64,000 nucleotides of DNA from Cellvibrio sp. KY-GH-1 (GCF_008806975.1 NZ_CP031728.1:372001-436000), one strand, 5' to 3'; numbered from the stretch's first letter, positions 1 through 8,758 are shown. Translations and numbers: made by a program. Notes: generated by a model not told the origin, from the sequence alone.

Positions 1-2
1 GT

Positions 3-929
3 GGTTACACCACTAAATTTACAGATTTGAATATGTTTACCGCGTTTGACCCAAATAAGATTACTCCCTGGGGAACTCGCTTGATCGACGGCGAGAATGG
101 CATTAAGGCAACGGCCAAACGTGCATCGCATTTTTCAGCAGGCAGCGCTTCATCGCGTAGCTCTTCCAGCGTGTCCAGTGAAAATCTACCGCCTTACGCG
201 GTCATTACGGGTCGTGTTGTAAATCCTGCGTGTGGTTCGGCATTTGCGGAAATGAGCGGCGCCGATAGTAAGGATCCAAACAATGATCCACTGACTTATT
301 CGTGGCAAGTGTATGACTCTTCACTTTATTCTTATCAAAATTTCACTGGAAGGGATTTGAATTTTCCTATTCGTTCAAACGTTGTTTATCAATTTATATT
401 AGATGTGGAGGATGGTCGCGGTGGAAGAAGTACGGCGACTAAGGATATGAGCCTCAATTTCCCGAGCGCTTGCCCGCCACCGCCAAGTTCATCCTCATCG
501 ATGCGCAGTTCGAGTAGTCGTTCATTCAGTTCAAGCAGCAGTTCGTTTAGCTCGCGTTCCAGTGTCAGTTCGCGGCCGTCGAGCAGCTCGGTATCTTCAC
601 GCAGTTCATCCAGCGCTGGAGCGACCAAAGCACAATGTAGCTACGTTATTAATAGTCAGTGGAGCAATGGGTTTACCGCAAGTATCCGCATTAAAAACAC
701 CAGCAACACGGCGATTAATGGTTGGGACGTGAATTGGCAATACGCCGATGGCTCAAAAGTGACTAATCTGTGGAATGCTACCTTGAGTGGATCTAATCCG
801 TATTCGGCAAAAAATCTAAACTGGAATTCTACGATCCAACCAGGGCAAACCGTAGAGTTTGGGTTCCAGGGGAGTAAATCGTCCGCTGCGGCTGCGGTTC
901 CTGCGGTAACGGGTGCTGTGTGCCAGTAA
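3..929 (+). CDS. Secreted carbohydrate-active protein, 3' part: Ser linkers, PKD-like module, CBM2 (5' end outside window)
   Basis: The reading frame is open at the left edge, so the gene starts upstream. What is visible is about 40 residues ending a domain with the pattern WGTRLIDGENGIKATAKRA, then a Ser-rich linker, a PKD/Ig-like module (about residues 60-155, with DSKDPNNDPLTYSW and a DVEDGRGG turn), a second long Ser/Arg linker, and a C-terminal CBM2 (about residues 212-308). The CBM2 has Cys near both ends and spaced Trp residues (SQWSNGF, NGWDVNW, LNWNS), the usual cellulose-binding pattern. Poly-Ser linkers of this kind are a Cellvibrio hallmark. The leading fragment reminds me of the end of GH5 mannanase catalytic domains, but this is recollection, not a search. 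The protein should be secreted and bind crystalline polysaccharide. The catalytic identity cannot be read from this window. Confidence 0.85.
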   Translation, partial: GYTTKFTDLNMFTAFDPNKITPWGTRLIDGENGIKATAKRASHFSAGSASSRSSSSVSSENLPPYAVITGRVVNPACGSAFAEMSGADSKDPNNDPLTYSWQVYDSSLYSYQNFTGRDLNFPIRSNVVYQFILDVEDGRGGRSTATKDMSLNFPSACPPPPSSSSSMRSSSSRSFSSSSSSFSSRSSVSSRPSSSSVSSRSSSSAGATKAQCSYVINSQWSNGFTASIRIKNTSNTAINGWDVNWQYADGSKVTNLWNATLSGSNPYSAKNLNWNSTIQPGQTVEFGFQGSKSSAAAAVPAVTGAVCQ

Positions 930-999
930 TCCCGCGTTAATATTAAATAACCGGTAAAGATTTTTAAGGTAAAAACCAAATACTGGATCAAGAAAAATT

Positions 1000-1025
1000 G
1001 CCCCGCACTCGCGGGGCTTTTTTTG
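1000..1025. terminator. Rho-independent terminator shared by convergent genes
   Basis: A GC-rich hairpin, GCCCCGC-actc-GCGGGGC, is followed by a run of T on the + strand and preceded by AAAAATT. It can therefore stop transcription from the CBM2 gene on + and from the outer-membrane barrel gene on -. Confidence 0.85.
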
Positions 1026-1065
1026 TTCGAGCTATCGCAAAATTTACAGGTGTTTAAAGTGAATA

Positions 1066-2733
1066 TTAAAAGCTGCTTTTGATTTGTACGGAGAATTGAT
1101 ATTTGTCGATTTCAGGGCCGCCATCGAGCGGGTAGGCAATATCAATATGAGTGACGTTGTGAACGTTATCGTCTTTACCACCGGTACGGGTTCCAGAGAT
1201 GCGCAGCCCTACGCCGACACTGCGCAACGTTTGTTGAAAGGTTTGGGTGACCGCAGAGTTGCCCCATACGCGCCCCTCGTCATAGAAAACGGCGGCGCCC
1301 ATATGAAACAGCGAAAGCCACTCTTTCTGGCCAAAAAAACGTTGTTCGACGGTGAATAGGCGCAACTTGTCGCCGGCTTGAAAGCGGGCAGGGTAGCCAC
1401 GCAAACCTGTATCACCTCCAAGCTCCAGGGGTGTATCGATAAAAAGATTTTTACCGTAAGCCTCTTGCACATGCGCATAAAATTGCCCACGTTCAAAATT
1501 TTGCCAGTGGTAGCTCAGGCTAAGTTGATTAACGGATTGTGTGGTTGCACCTGAACCATAAAATCCGGAGCTGGTAAATTCACCTATCAATAATTGCTTG
1601 GCGGATAAAGAATAGGCGCGTGAGTAATCCACTTGCACCAAGGTTGTTTGGTCTAAAGCGGATGCGTTGGCATTGACGGTTCCAAGGCGAATTCGTAGCT
1701 CCGCGCCGAGGTTAATATCTTCTACGCGATTAATTTGTTGGATGTTGTTGGCTTCTATGAAGTGGTTGTTCGTGTATTGATATTCTGCCCAGAGTGTTTG
1801 GTAATCCCGGTCGTAAGGCAGCACGAATGGTTCAGGGCCGGTGATTGTCGGTAAGTTAAAAAACTCATCGTAGTTGTCGTCATAGCCAAACAACAGCCGA
1901 TGGGTGCGCTGGTCGGTTGATTGGGGAAAACGAAAACCATAAAAAACAGAATAAGCATTACTGTTGTGTATAAAACGTGCCGCTTCATCTCCAGCGTTAA
2001 ACAAGGTGTCTTCTCGATCAAAGTCCTGAATGGTTATTCCACTGCTCCAGGGGGTGCGAATAGATGCGAATGGCTTGGAGAAACTGAACAATTGTGCTTT
2101 ACCGTCGCTGTTATCCGAGTAACCAAGGGATAATTGATTTTGGTTGCCGACATTGGGGTCGCGATACACAATTTCATCACTGGTACGTTCTTCAGTGGAC
2201 TTGTGCTCTACCTTCACCGTTTTACCCAAACCCAAAAAATTTGAGTCATGTAAACCATAGCCATAATGGGTATTGCCGCCGGAGCGTGAATAGGTCAGCT
2301 TGGGCACCAGTGTCCAGACTTCTTTCACATCTACCTGTACTTTTGGAGGGGTAGACTGTTCGCCATTTTGTTCGACCAGCTTGACATGCGCGTCGCCAAT
2401 AAACCGTTTACTGCGCAAGCGCCGTGCACTTTCGTCGAGTAAATGTTGATCCGGCACCTCACCTTCTTTGAAGGTCAGTTCCTTTTTTATGGTGCTTGTT
2501 CTGGTGTTGATATGTAGACGATTCACCAAACGAAACACCCAGTTGTTCTCGTCTGGATTGGATTCATCAAAGATCGGGTGAGTGTTAATTTCTATTTCTT
2601 CAATTTCCGGCATTGACGGCTTGCTTGCCGAAGATGGAGGTACATCACTGCCGTAGACGTTAGTGTTGATAACACTGGCTATCACCACTGAAAGGGTGAG
2701 TGGAACTAACGCCCCGATTCGCTCTGTAGACAT
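1066..2733 (-). CDS. Outer-membrane beta-barrel protein with N-terminal POTRA-like domain (Omp85/BamA-TamA-like)
   Basis: A 555-residue protein with an N-terminal signal peptide (hydrophobic ALVPLTLSVVIASVI, cleavage likely near VYGSD). About residues 60-150 form a POTRA-like unit (INTRTSTIKKELTFKEGE then VEVWTLVP-type strands). The rest is rich in alternating beta strands, with GDTGLRGYPARF near residue 445, which matches the LRGY/RGF-type lid-loop motif of Omp85 proteins, and a C-terminal aromatic (SSF), as in barrel proteins. Its role is probably insertion or translocation of a surface protein, or a surface-antigen type barrel; no substrate gene is adjacent. I chose ATG 2733 because AGGG lies five bases upstream. 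An in-frame ATG at 2757 is possible. It shares the 1000-1025 terminator with the convergent CBM2 gene. Confidence 0.75.
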   Translation of the reverse strand: MSTERIGALVPLTLSVVIASVINTNVYGSDVPPSSASKPSMPEIEEIEINTHPIFDESNPDENNWVFRLVNRLHINTRTSTIKKELTFKEGEVPDQHLLDESARRLRSKRFIGDAHVKLVEQNGEQSTPPKVQVDVKEVWTLVPKLTYSRSGGNTHYGYGLHDSNFLGLGKTVKVEHKSTEERTSDEIVYRDPNVGNQNQLSLGYSDNSDGKAQLFSFSKPFASIRTPWSSGITIQDFDREDTLFNAGDEAARFIHNSNAYSVFYGFRFPQSTDQRTHRLLFGYDDNYDEFFNLPTITGPEPFVLPYDRDYQTLWAEYQYTNNHFIEANNIQQINRVEDINLGAELRIRLGTVNANASALDQTTLVQVDYSRAYSLSAKQLLIGEFTSSGFYGSGATTQSVNQLSLSYHWQNFERGQFYAHVQEAYGKNLFIDTPLELGGDTGLRGYPARFQAGDKLRLFTVEQRFFGQKEWLSLFHMGAAVFYDEGRVWGNSAVTQTFQQTLRSVGVGLRISGTRTGGKDDNVHNVTHIDIAYPLDGGPEIDKYQFSVQIKSSF

Positions 2734-2911
2734 AATAACCCTGTTATTCGCGCGCATTTATACGGAGATTATAGCCAACCCGGAAGATAGCGCCGGAGCA
2801 TGCCTTAGAAATTGTTCAGGTATGTTTGATTATGCACGGGAAAACTTAACGCAAAATTAAGTGTTAGTGGCGGATGGGAAAACTCGAGAATTTACGCTTT
2901 TAGGGTAGATA

Positions 2912-2935
2912 GCTCGCTACACAGACGCAGCGAGC
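2912..2935 (-). terminator. Possible weak terminator after the first DUF5666 gene
   Basis: Inverted repeat GCTCGCT / AGCGAGC with a 10-base loop lies just past the stop of the DUF5666 lipoprotein gene. There is no good T tract on the - strand, so this is tentative. Confidence 0.4.
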
Positions 2936-2946
2936 CAAGAGTAGAG

Positions 2947-4422
2947 TTATAGCTTGAATTGATCTTTGCCTTTGTCATCTTCGTCGATGGAAATTCGGAT
3001 TGCTAGAAATTCATTGCCAAGTGCAACGCCTTTCACTTCAACGCGTTTGCCAAATGCGATGGCAAAAAAGCTGGCTGGGTTTATGGATTTTCCTTCCGCA
3101 TCGCGATACTCGGTGTTTTCATCAGTCACGATTTTGCGCCCGAACAGGGTAAAAGAATCAGCGCTAATACTGGTGATAATACCTTCCAGTTCGCGCTCTT
3201 CGGGCTCATTGTCATCGTTATCTTCGCGTTCAATTTTGGTAGCGATAAAGCCGGTCTCATTGGAGTAGCCGGTAACTTCGACCGCATCACCCACTTGCAG
3301 GCTGGATAAATTGAAACGTTTAACCCGGCTACTGCCTTTGTCTTCATAGCGCGTAGCGATGGTAGTGCGAATGCTGGTTCCGTCCACTTCCAAGGTTCCG
3401 GTGACTATGCCAAATCCGGCGCTGTTGTTGACAGTAATATTGGTAATTTTGCCGGCAATTTTGTTATTGACTTTGTGTTCAAACTCTAACTCCTCGGCTA
3501 ATAACTTTCCGTCGCTTGTCACTTTGCCGTCCACTTCAACCTTGATACCCGGCGCCAGGTTTTTGGCTTCACCATTGTCGTAACGGGTTTGTGCATTCGT
3601 GGTTACCTGCATTCCAGCAACTTCAAAATCCATTGCTGAAACAAAGCGTGTGATATATCCCTCAATCGATACAGACTTTATGTTGGTGGAAAATTCTGTG
3701 GCAACGCGATTGACTTGGGTGGCCAGGAATAATTGGTTGGTATCCTGAATTCCGCGAACGCTGACAAGCAAGCCATTGCGCAAATTCTGGTTCCCCAAAT
3801 TCAGATTTGCGCCCGCGTAACTAATTTGTTGTTGGTTGAGTTGGAAGGTCATGTTCATGGTGTTTACATCGCGTACAAACCCTTGCAGCTGCTGCGATGA
3901 ATTATCAGCAAGTTCAATACGCGTTGCGCTAATACTGCCGTCAGATGCCAGTGATCCGCTGACTAAAATCCGCGCACCCGGCGCTAACCCTTGCAATCCG
4001 CGCGGAACGATTTTCACATCAAAAATGGTGTCGTTGCTGATCTTAATTTCCTGATTCATTACAACGAGCGTGTTGCCAGTCTTGGTAGTGATTGTTCCAA
4101 TAAGATTCGGTGTAAATTCAATTTTGTCGGCGCTGGCGCTACCGTCTTTGGCGATGCTGCCGATGAGTCTGACTTGATAGCCGACTTGCAGATTTTCTTC
4201 CATGGCCATATCACCATTGATGAGAATTTGCGCCTTGTCCGAGTTGTAGCGCACACCATTCACAATCACACTGCCGAAGCCATCGATAGTGCCTTGAGTG
4301 CCAGTCGCCACGGGCGCGCCGCTACCATCTATACCGGACACATCGCTGCCACCGGAGCCACCGCAACTCGCGAGTAGTAATACACAGAGCGATGCGATCA
4401 GCCGTGTTAGAAAATGGGTCAT
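2947..4422 (-). CDS. DUF5666 repeat lipoprotein (copy 1)
   Basis: A 491-residue lipoprotein. The N terminus MTHFLTRLIASLCVLLLASC is a signal peptide with a lipobox (LLAS-C) followed by a Gly/Ser-rich tether. The rest is about six tandem beta-rich units of 55-70 residues, each with a G-x-I-x-x-I opening, a (V/I)xVNG strand, a T-x-(F/Y)xD turn and a VEVKG/VEVTG-like closing strand. This is the DUF5666 pattern. The first unit contains GFGSVIVNGVRYN, almost identical in the paralogue at 5479-6948. The C terminus is Asp/Lys rich. The start lies two bases after the stop of the DUF6502 gene, so the two form an operon. The protein should be anchored in the outer or inner membrane facing the periplasm. 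Its biochemical function is unknown. Confidence 0.8.
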   Translation of the reverse strand: MTHFLTRLIASLCVLLLASCGGSGGSDVSGIDGSGAPVATGTQGTIDGFGSVIVNGVRYNSDKAQILINGDMAMEENLQVGYQVRLIGSIAKDGSASADKIEFTPNLIGTITTKTGNTLVVMNQEIKISNDTIFDVKIVPRGLQGLAPGARILVSGSLASDGSISATRIELADNSSQQLQGFVRDVNTMNMTFQLNQQQISYAGANLNLGNQNLRNGLLVSVRGIQDTNQLFLATQVNRVATEFSTNIKSVSIEGYITRFVSAMDFEVAGMQVTTNAQTRYDNGEAKNLAPGIKVEVDGKVTSDGKLLAEELEFEHKVNNKIAGKITNITVNNSAGFGIVTGTLEVDGTSIRTTIATRYEDKGSSRVKRFNLSSLQVGDAVEVTGYSNETGFIATKIEREDNDDNEPEERELEGIITSISADSFTLFGRKIVTDENTEYRDAEGKSINPASFFAIAFGKRVEVKGVALGNEFLAIRISIDEDDKGKDQFKL

Positions 4423-4424
4423 TG

Positions 4425-5309
4425 TTAAGCTCCTTTATCTGGCTCGGGCTGATTGGCGTCCACTGGAATGGTCTCCGGGGTCTCAGGCTCGATCAGATGA
4501 CTAAATAAATAAGTGCCGACACCCATCCGCATAAATTCGTTGGTTGGTGAGCCGGGTGAATCGTTTTGTTCGTGTTCACTAAGCCATGCATCAATTTTTT
4601 CCAAAAATGCCTGACCTTCTTGCTCAACATATTCGCGAAATGCCGCAAGGGTATCGGGCGACATTTGGGTGTTACTCGCGCGCCGTTCAAATTGTAACGG
4701 TTGCTGTTTGTTGGCTTTGTATAAATTGTGGTGCAATGTGTTGCCCAGATCGCTGATGACGCTACCCGCACGTAAGAGCGCGCCGGGGTCAGATTGAGTG
4801 GGAACAAAATAGCGTTTGGTTGCAATGACTTTACCGTCAGCAACGTCTTCCACTACGCCAACCCGTTTTAATTCTTTTAGTAAGGCGCTGGCAGGAAAGT
4901 CGCCGCCGTAACGACGCACCAGCAGGGCAAAGCTCTGCTGTTCACCTTCGATGCCCAAGGGCAGGGGATGGTTCCCTGGCGCACAAAAATCCGGGTCATG
5001 GTGCCATGCGGAAAGTAGACGGGTGAGGCGATCCTGATGTTGTTGGTTGTGTTCGCCTTCGCGTGGATTGTTGAGCGATTCTTTAATGCGGGAGACTTCT
5101 TTGCGGTCGATGCCTGTAAGTATAGCCACGCGGGAAAGATTGGTTTGGCGACCACGCAAGCCGAATTCATCCGAAGCGACCTGGACATAGATTTGTTTGC
5201 AGATCGCGACCAGGTCTTTATGAGTAACACCATTACGCAGCAAAATACCGATGATCGGCTCCATCAGTTGCCGACATGCAGCTAAGGCTGTGTCTTTTGG
5301 AGTGCTCAT
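4425..5309 (-). CDS. DUF6502 family protein, regulator-like
   Basis: A 294-residue soluble protein without signal peptide. The N-terminal half (ACRQLMEPIIGILLRNGVTH, then LRGRQTNLSRVAILTGI followed by DRKEVSRI) fits DUF6502 and looks like a winged or helix-turn-helix segment at about residues 50-80. The C-terminal half is helical and ends in an acidic/Pro tail. The gene is directly upstream of and nearly touching the DUF5666 lipoprotein gene, and a second DUF5666 gene follows in the same direction on its other side. The inferred role is a regulator or assembly factor for the lipoprotein. DNA binding is inferred from the HTH-like segment only. Confidence 0.7.
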   Translation of the reverse strand: MSTPKDTALAACRQLMEPIIGILLRNGVTHKDLVAICKQIYVQVASDEFGLRGRQTNLSRVAILTGIDRKEVSRIKESLNNPREGEHNQQHQDRLTRLLSAWHHDPDFCAPGNHPLPLGIEGEQQSFALLVRRYGGDFPASALLKELKRVGVVEDVADGKVIATKRYFVPTQSDPGALLRAGSVISDLGNTLHHNLYKANKQQPLQFERRASNTQMSPDTLAAFREYVEQEGQAFLEKIDAWLSEHEQNDSPGSPTNEFMRMGVGTYLFSHLIEPETPETIPVDANQPEPDKGA

Positions 5310-5410
5310 AAATTGGTAACCGTACTACGTATGACTACTGCTACAGATGGCCTTTATAAGGGTGCCGCGAAATGTACCAGAAAAAACCCTCACAAAACGC
5401 TAATCAAAAT

Positions 5411-5450
5411 AAAAAGCCCCCGCATACCCCTTGGGGTTGGTATGCGAGGG
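5411..5450 (-). terminator. Terminator of the second DUF5666 gene
   Basis: Long hairpin (arms CGCATACC and GGTATGCG with flanking C/G pairs) just past the stop at 5479. On the - strand it is followed by TTTTTATTTT. Confidence 0.85.
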
Positions 5451-5478
5451 AAATGCTTAGTCGTTTATCTGGAGCTAA

Positions 5479-6948
5479 TTAGTCCTCCAGTTCAATTTTC
5501 AGGGCGATGGCCAGTCCGTTTTGAGTAAGGCCTTTTACTTCAACTTCTTTGCCTAATGCCACCGCGAAAAATTCTTCCAGCGAGGCAAAACCTTCGAAAC
5601 GGGTAAGGGCATTTACTTGAATCACTTGGCCTGCAACAGTAATGCTGCCGTCGCCAACCGCTTCAACTACACCTTCGACTTCCAGTTTCCAGTCTTTGTC
5701 GCCAAAGGCGTGTGGGTTGTGACGCTCAACACGAGTGGCGATGTTGCGTTCTGCCGTGGTCGCTGTGGCCGCAACTTTGTAGCCGCGCACATGGAGCGTA
5801 TTGCCAGTTGCAAGATCTTCCAGATCGAAAAAGCGCACTTTGGAGCGGCTGCGATCGTTGAAGCTGGTGTCTTCAGTAACCTCGAATACCATTCCGTTCA
5901 CGGTGAAGGTTTTAGTGGTCAGGTTGATTGCATCCACTAACCCTTTCTGGCTGATTTTGGCTTTGTAATTGAGTTTGATTTTTTTGGCGACCAGATTCTG
6001 GTTCGCATCCAGCTCGCCGTAGACCTTTACTTGGGTACCTTCTAACAGGTCATCGCTGTCGCCACCCTCAAAACGGGTACTTGTGGTAATCAAAATCACC
6101 GTTTCTTCGATAGTAAAGCTGGTTCCACTGATCAACTCGGTAACTGGGCCGCTAAGGGTTACGAGATCACCTTTTTCGTGGTCATCATCATGTTTGAAAC
6201 CCAGGTGGCTTGGATGCAGGTTGCCAACGGCGACAAAGACATCGGCAGAAAAACTACCAATTACGCGTATTTTCAGCCCATTTTCGAGCGTCGCTCCACG
6301 GAGTGCAGAGAGAGTTGCCTTGCTGTAGTCCACCAAAGTGCCGTTGATGGTGAAAGTCATCGCTGTGGTATTCAGATTTTCAATGTCACCCGTCAGTTGG
6401 TATTTGTTGTTTGCCAGTGACGACTTGACGTCAATGCGGGTAGCGATGAGCTTGCCGTCGGCATCGGTGTAACTACTGACTTTAATAATGTCGCCGACTT
6501 TCAGTTGATCCACGGTGACATCGTCATCAAAAAAAGTGTCAGCGGTAATCATGATGGTCTGCCCAAGCGCGATTAGCGTGCCGGCGGTTAAATCGATGCT
6601 CGTGATCGGGCCAACCAGTTGCGATTCGCCTTCCAGCTTAGTGGCGGTGCCGTGAATGCCATCGCTATTTACCTTGCCGCTGATACGAACGATCTGGCCA
6701 ATTTTGAGATCAGACTCAACCAGGCTCTCTCCGTCTATCTCGATGGAAGCACCTTTCACATCGTAGTGAACACCGTTGACTATTACGCTGCCAAAGCCGG
6801 TCACCATACCTTGGGTGAGCTCTGCCTGTGCTGTGGCATTGCCGGGTGTACTGGAGTTGTTGCTACTTGTACCACTGCCACCGCCACCACCACCACAGGC
6901 TGCCAACAGCAAGGTGAGTAGTACTGGGGAAAGTCGTAAATAGTTCAT
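5479..6948 (-). CDS. DUF5666 repeat lipoprotein (copy 2)
   Basis: A 489-residue paralogue of the lipoprotein at 2947-4422 with the same plan: signal peptide with lipobox (LLLAA-C), a Gly-rich run straight after the lipidated Cys, a short Ser/Thr tether, then six tandem beta-rich units. Unit 1 has GFGSVIVNGVHYD. Unit 5 has RFFDLEDL, matching RFNLSSL in copy 1. Unlike copy 1 it has its own upstream region, with a 14-bp inverted repeat at 7032-7066, and its own terminator, so it is probably transcribed separately from the DUF6502 gene. Function unknown; likely a periplasm-facing lipoprotein. The equal length and unit count suggest duplication within the locus. Confidence 0.8.
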   Translation of the reverse strand: MNYLRLSPVLLTLLLAACGGGGGGSGTSSNNSSTPGNATAQAELTQGMVTGFGSVIVNGVHYDVKGASIEIDGESLVESDLKIGQIVRISGKVNSDGIHGTATKLEGESQLVGPITSIDLTAGTLIALGQTIMITADTFFDDDVTVDQLKVGDIIKVSSYTDADGKLIATRIDVKSSLANNKYQLTGDIENLNTTAMTFTINGTLVDYSKATLSALRGATLENGLKIRVIGSFSADVFVAVGNLHPSHLGFKHDDDHEKGDLVTLSGPVTELISGTSFTIEETVILITTSTRFEGGDSDDLLEGTQVKVYGELDANQNLVAKKIKLNYKAKISQKGLVDAINLTTKTFTVNGMVFEVTEDTSFNDRSRSKVRFFDLEDLATGNTLHVRGYKVAATATTAERNIATRVERHNPHAFGDKDWKLEVEGVVEAVGDGSITVAGQVIQVNALTRFEGFASLEEFFAVALGKEVEVKGLTQNGLAIALKIELED

Positions 6949-7031
6949 GATTCTTACCTCTTGCTTATTGCCTTCTCAAAATCCTGTCGGGGCCTCTCAA
7001 ACCCTTCAGGTGGAGTAGGAAGTTGTTAATC

Positions 7032-7066
7032 TTCCATATTTGGTATTTTATTTACCAAATATGGAA
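7032..7066. promoter_or_regulatory. Perfect 14-bp inverted repeat, candidate operator
   Basis: Arms TTCCATATTTGGTA and TACCAAATATGGAA are exact reverse complements separated by seven AT bases, about 85 bp upstream of the DUF5666 copy 2 start. The arms are AT-rich with no flanking T tract, so a protein-binding site is more likely than a terminator. Confidence 0.55.
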
Positions 7067-7112
7067 TTTGTTGTGCGTTAAGTCAAGGTTTTGAAAGTCA
7101 TGGGTCACAAAT

Positions 7113-7142
7113 AAAAAAGCCCCGGCGCGTGGCCGGGGCTTT
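7113..7142 (-). terminator. Terminator of the glutamine cyclotransferase gene
   Basis: Hairpin AGCCCCGGC / GCCGGGGCT with AAAAAA on the + strand side, which reads as a T tract on the - strand, just past the stop at 7182. Confidence 0.9.
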
Positions 7143-7181
7143 GTGTGACAAGTGATGTGACGAGCGGATCTGACGAATAAC

Positions 7182-8015
7182 TTAGTGGATTTTAATCAGG
7201 AACATCTTGGGCCACTGTTTACCGGTTATCCAGAAGGCTTTACGGGTTGGATCCCACGCAATCCCGTTGAGGACTTGCTCACTGTTATCCAGTTTGACCT
7301 GTGCTCTGAGGGCGGCAAGGTTGAGCTGGGCCAATACTTTTCCGGTGTTTGGATCAATTTTCAGAATCCGGTCGTCGTGCCAGATGTTGGCCCACAATAC
7401 GCCATTCACATATTCCAGCTCATTGAGTTGGGATATTTCCTGCTCGCCATCGGTTACCGTCAGGGTTTTGGTAATGCTGAAATCCGTTGGCTGATGATAG
7501 TAAATTCGCGAACTGCCATCGCTGCGAATCAGTGCTTTACCGTCTGTGGTTAGGCCCCAGCCTTCGCCGTTGTAGCTCATACTTTTTTCGTAATTCAGTG
7601 TGGCTTTGTCATACACCAATAACGTTTTTTCCATCCAAGTCAGCACGTAGAGCTTGTTGTCCAGCAGTGCCAAACCCTCGGCGAAATATTGGCTAGGGAT
7701 GGTTTGCTTTTTGGTGAAGGGGGCAGAGATTTTGGCCCAGGTGCTATCTGGTTCTGTAATGGGGTAGGTAACCAGCAGCGATTGATTGTAAAGGCCGCTG
7801 GTTTCATAAAACTGTTTGCCGTCAACCAGGAAGCCCTGGGTAAATAGCACTGGTTTATGCGTGCGTTCAGCAATTACTTCGTAGCTTAATTCGTCTGCGG
7901 CAAATGCGTTGCTGGCCCAGAGGTTGGTAATCAGGCTGCCTACAACCAAGAGGTTCGTAATCAGCCGCTGGCTGGTGCACAATAGTGTGCTGTAGAGGGA
8001 TTTTGTGGCAATCAT
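7182..8015 (-). CDS. Glutaminyl-peptide cyclotransferase (bacterial/plant-type glutamine cyclotransferase)
   Basis: A secreted five-bladed beta-propeller type enzyme that converts N-terminal Gln of peptides to pyroglutamate. The signal peptide ends near SNAFA-ADE. Family motifs visible are FTQGF near the start of the mature chain (around residue 55), YFAEGLALL, GEGWGLTTDG, QLNELEYVNGVLWANIW and VLNGIAWDP near the C terminus. These follow the family order. Length (277) is normal with the signal peptide. ATG 8015 is preferred; a GTG at 8048 would extend the N terminus by 11 residues and leave only three bases to the divergent DUF502 gene. Neither start has a strong Shine-Dalgarno. Confidence 0.88.
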   Translation of the reverse strand: MIATKSLYSTLLCTSQRLITNLLVVGSLITNLWASNAFAADELSYEVIAERTHKPVLFTQGFLVDGKQFYETSGLYNQSLLVTYPITEPDSTWAKISAPFTKKQTIPSQYFAEGLALLDNKLYVLTWMEKTLLVYDKATLNYEKSMSYNGEGWGLTTDGKALIRSDGSSRIYYHQPTDFSITKTLTVTDGEQEISQLNELEYVNGVLWANIWHDDRILKIDPNTGKVLAQLNLAALRAQVKLDNSEQVLNGIAWDPTRKAFWITGKQWPKMFLIKIH

Positions 8016-8051
8016 AGGATTTGCAAAGTTCTTATTTGAAAGGCGCACATC

Positions 8052-8708
8052 ATGAAGCGTTTGCGGTCGTTTGTCAGTATCACCTTAATTGGTGGTTTGT
8101 TGGTCATTTTGCCGATTGTAATTTTCGCCTGGCTAGTAGATTGGTTGTTGGGTTTGGTGCACGCGTTAATCCAACCGCTCAGTTTGTGGCTTGTTGCGCA
8201 AACTACTTTTACTAATTACGTTGCCGATGCGTTGGGTGTGTTGCTGTTGCTATCAGGATGCTTCCTGATCGGTTTGTTTATTAAGACCAGTGTGGGTGAG
8301 TGGGTGCATGATCAGATAGATGCCTGGTTGACTCGACTTGCTCCTGGCTACAAAACCATTCGTGAAGTGGTATCCCAATTGCTGGGCGGGGAGGGCAATA
8401 CCTCGTTATTAAAAGGTGATGTGTGCCGGGCTTACATTATGGGGCGTGCGGCGGGCGTGTCGGTTACCGCGATAGTCACGGCGAAACATGCTAATGGCGA
8501 TTTCACTGTGTATGCACCGACTGCACCCATTCCTACCTCGGGATTTGTTTATCATCTCTCAGCAGAGTGTGTAGACATGTTGCCCCATGTCAGTGTGGAA
8601 GAGGCGATGCGGACGGTGATCGCCTGCGGCAGTGGCTCGCAGGTCATCTCTGAAATTCCGGATGGCGATGCGCAGCTTGAAAATTCCAAAAATGAAAAAG
8701 GCCGTTAA
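8052..8708 (+). CDS. DUF502 family inner-membrane protein
   Basis: A 218-residue protein. Two hydrophobic segments are visible: about residues 10-35 (ITLIGGLLVILPIVIFAWLV) and about 55-78 (ALGVLLLLSGCFLIGLFI). They are followed by the family's DUF502 soluble region (RLAPGYKTIREVVSQLLGG, then FVYHLSAECVDMLPHVSVEEAM). The function is not established. The gene is divergent from the cyclotransferase and ends inside its own terminator hairpin. Confidence 0.85.
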   Translation: MKRLRSFVSITLIGGLLVILPIVIFAWLVDWLLGLVHALIQPLSLWLVAQTTFTNYVADALGVLLLLSGCFLIGLFIKTSVGEWVHDQIDAWLTRLAPGYKTIREVVSQLLGGEGNTSLLKGDVCRAYIMGRAAGVSVTAIVTAKHANGDFTVYAPTAPIPTSGFVYHLSAECVDMLPHVSVEEAMRTVIACGSGSQVISEIPDGDAQLENSKNEKGR

Positions 8709-8720
8709 GCGGCCTTTTTT
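8695..8720. terminator. Terminator, bidirectional
   Basis: AAAAAGGCC / GGCCTTTTTT hairpin whose loop contains the DUF502 stop codon. Flanked by A and T tracts, it can serve both the DUF502 gene (+) and the convergent ComFB-family gene (-). Confidence 0.88.
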
Positions 8721-8758
8721 CTTTTTTGTTGGGTGTATTTAACGTTTTTTACGGCGGA

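Noticed and set aside
480..640. Short tandem repeats suggesting a CRISPR-like or satellite array
   Set aside because: The repetition is codon-level Ser/Arg linker coding in frame with the CBM2 protein; there are no regular spacers.
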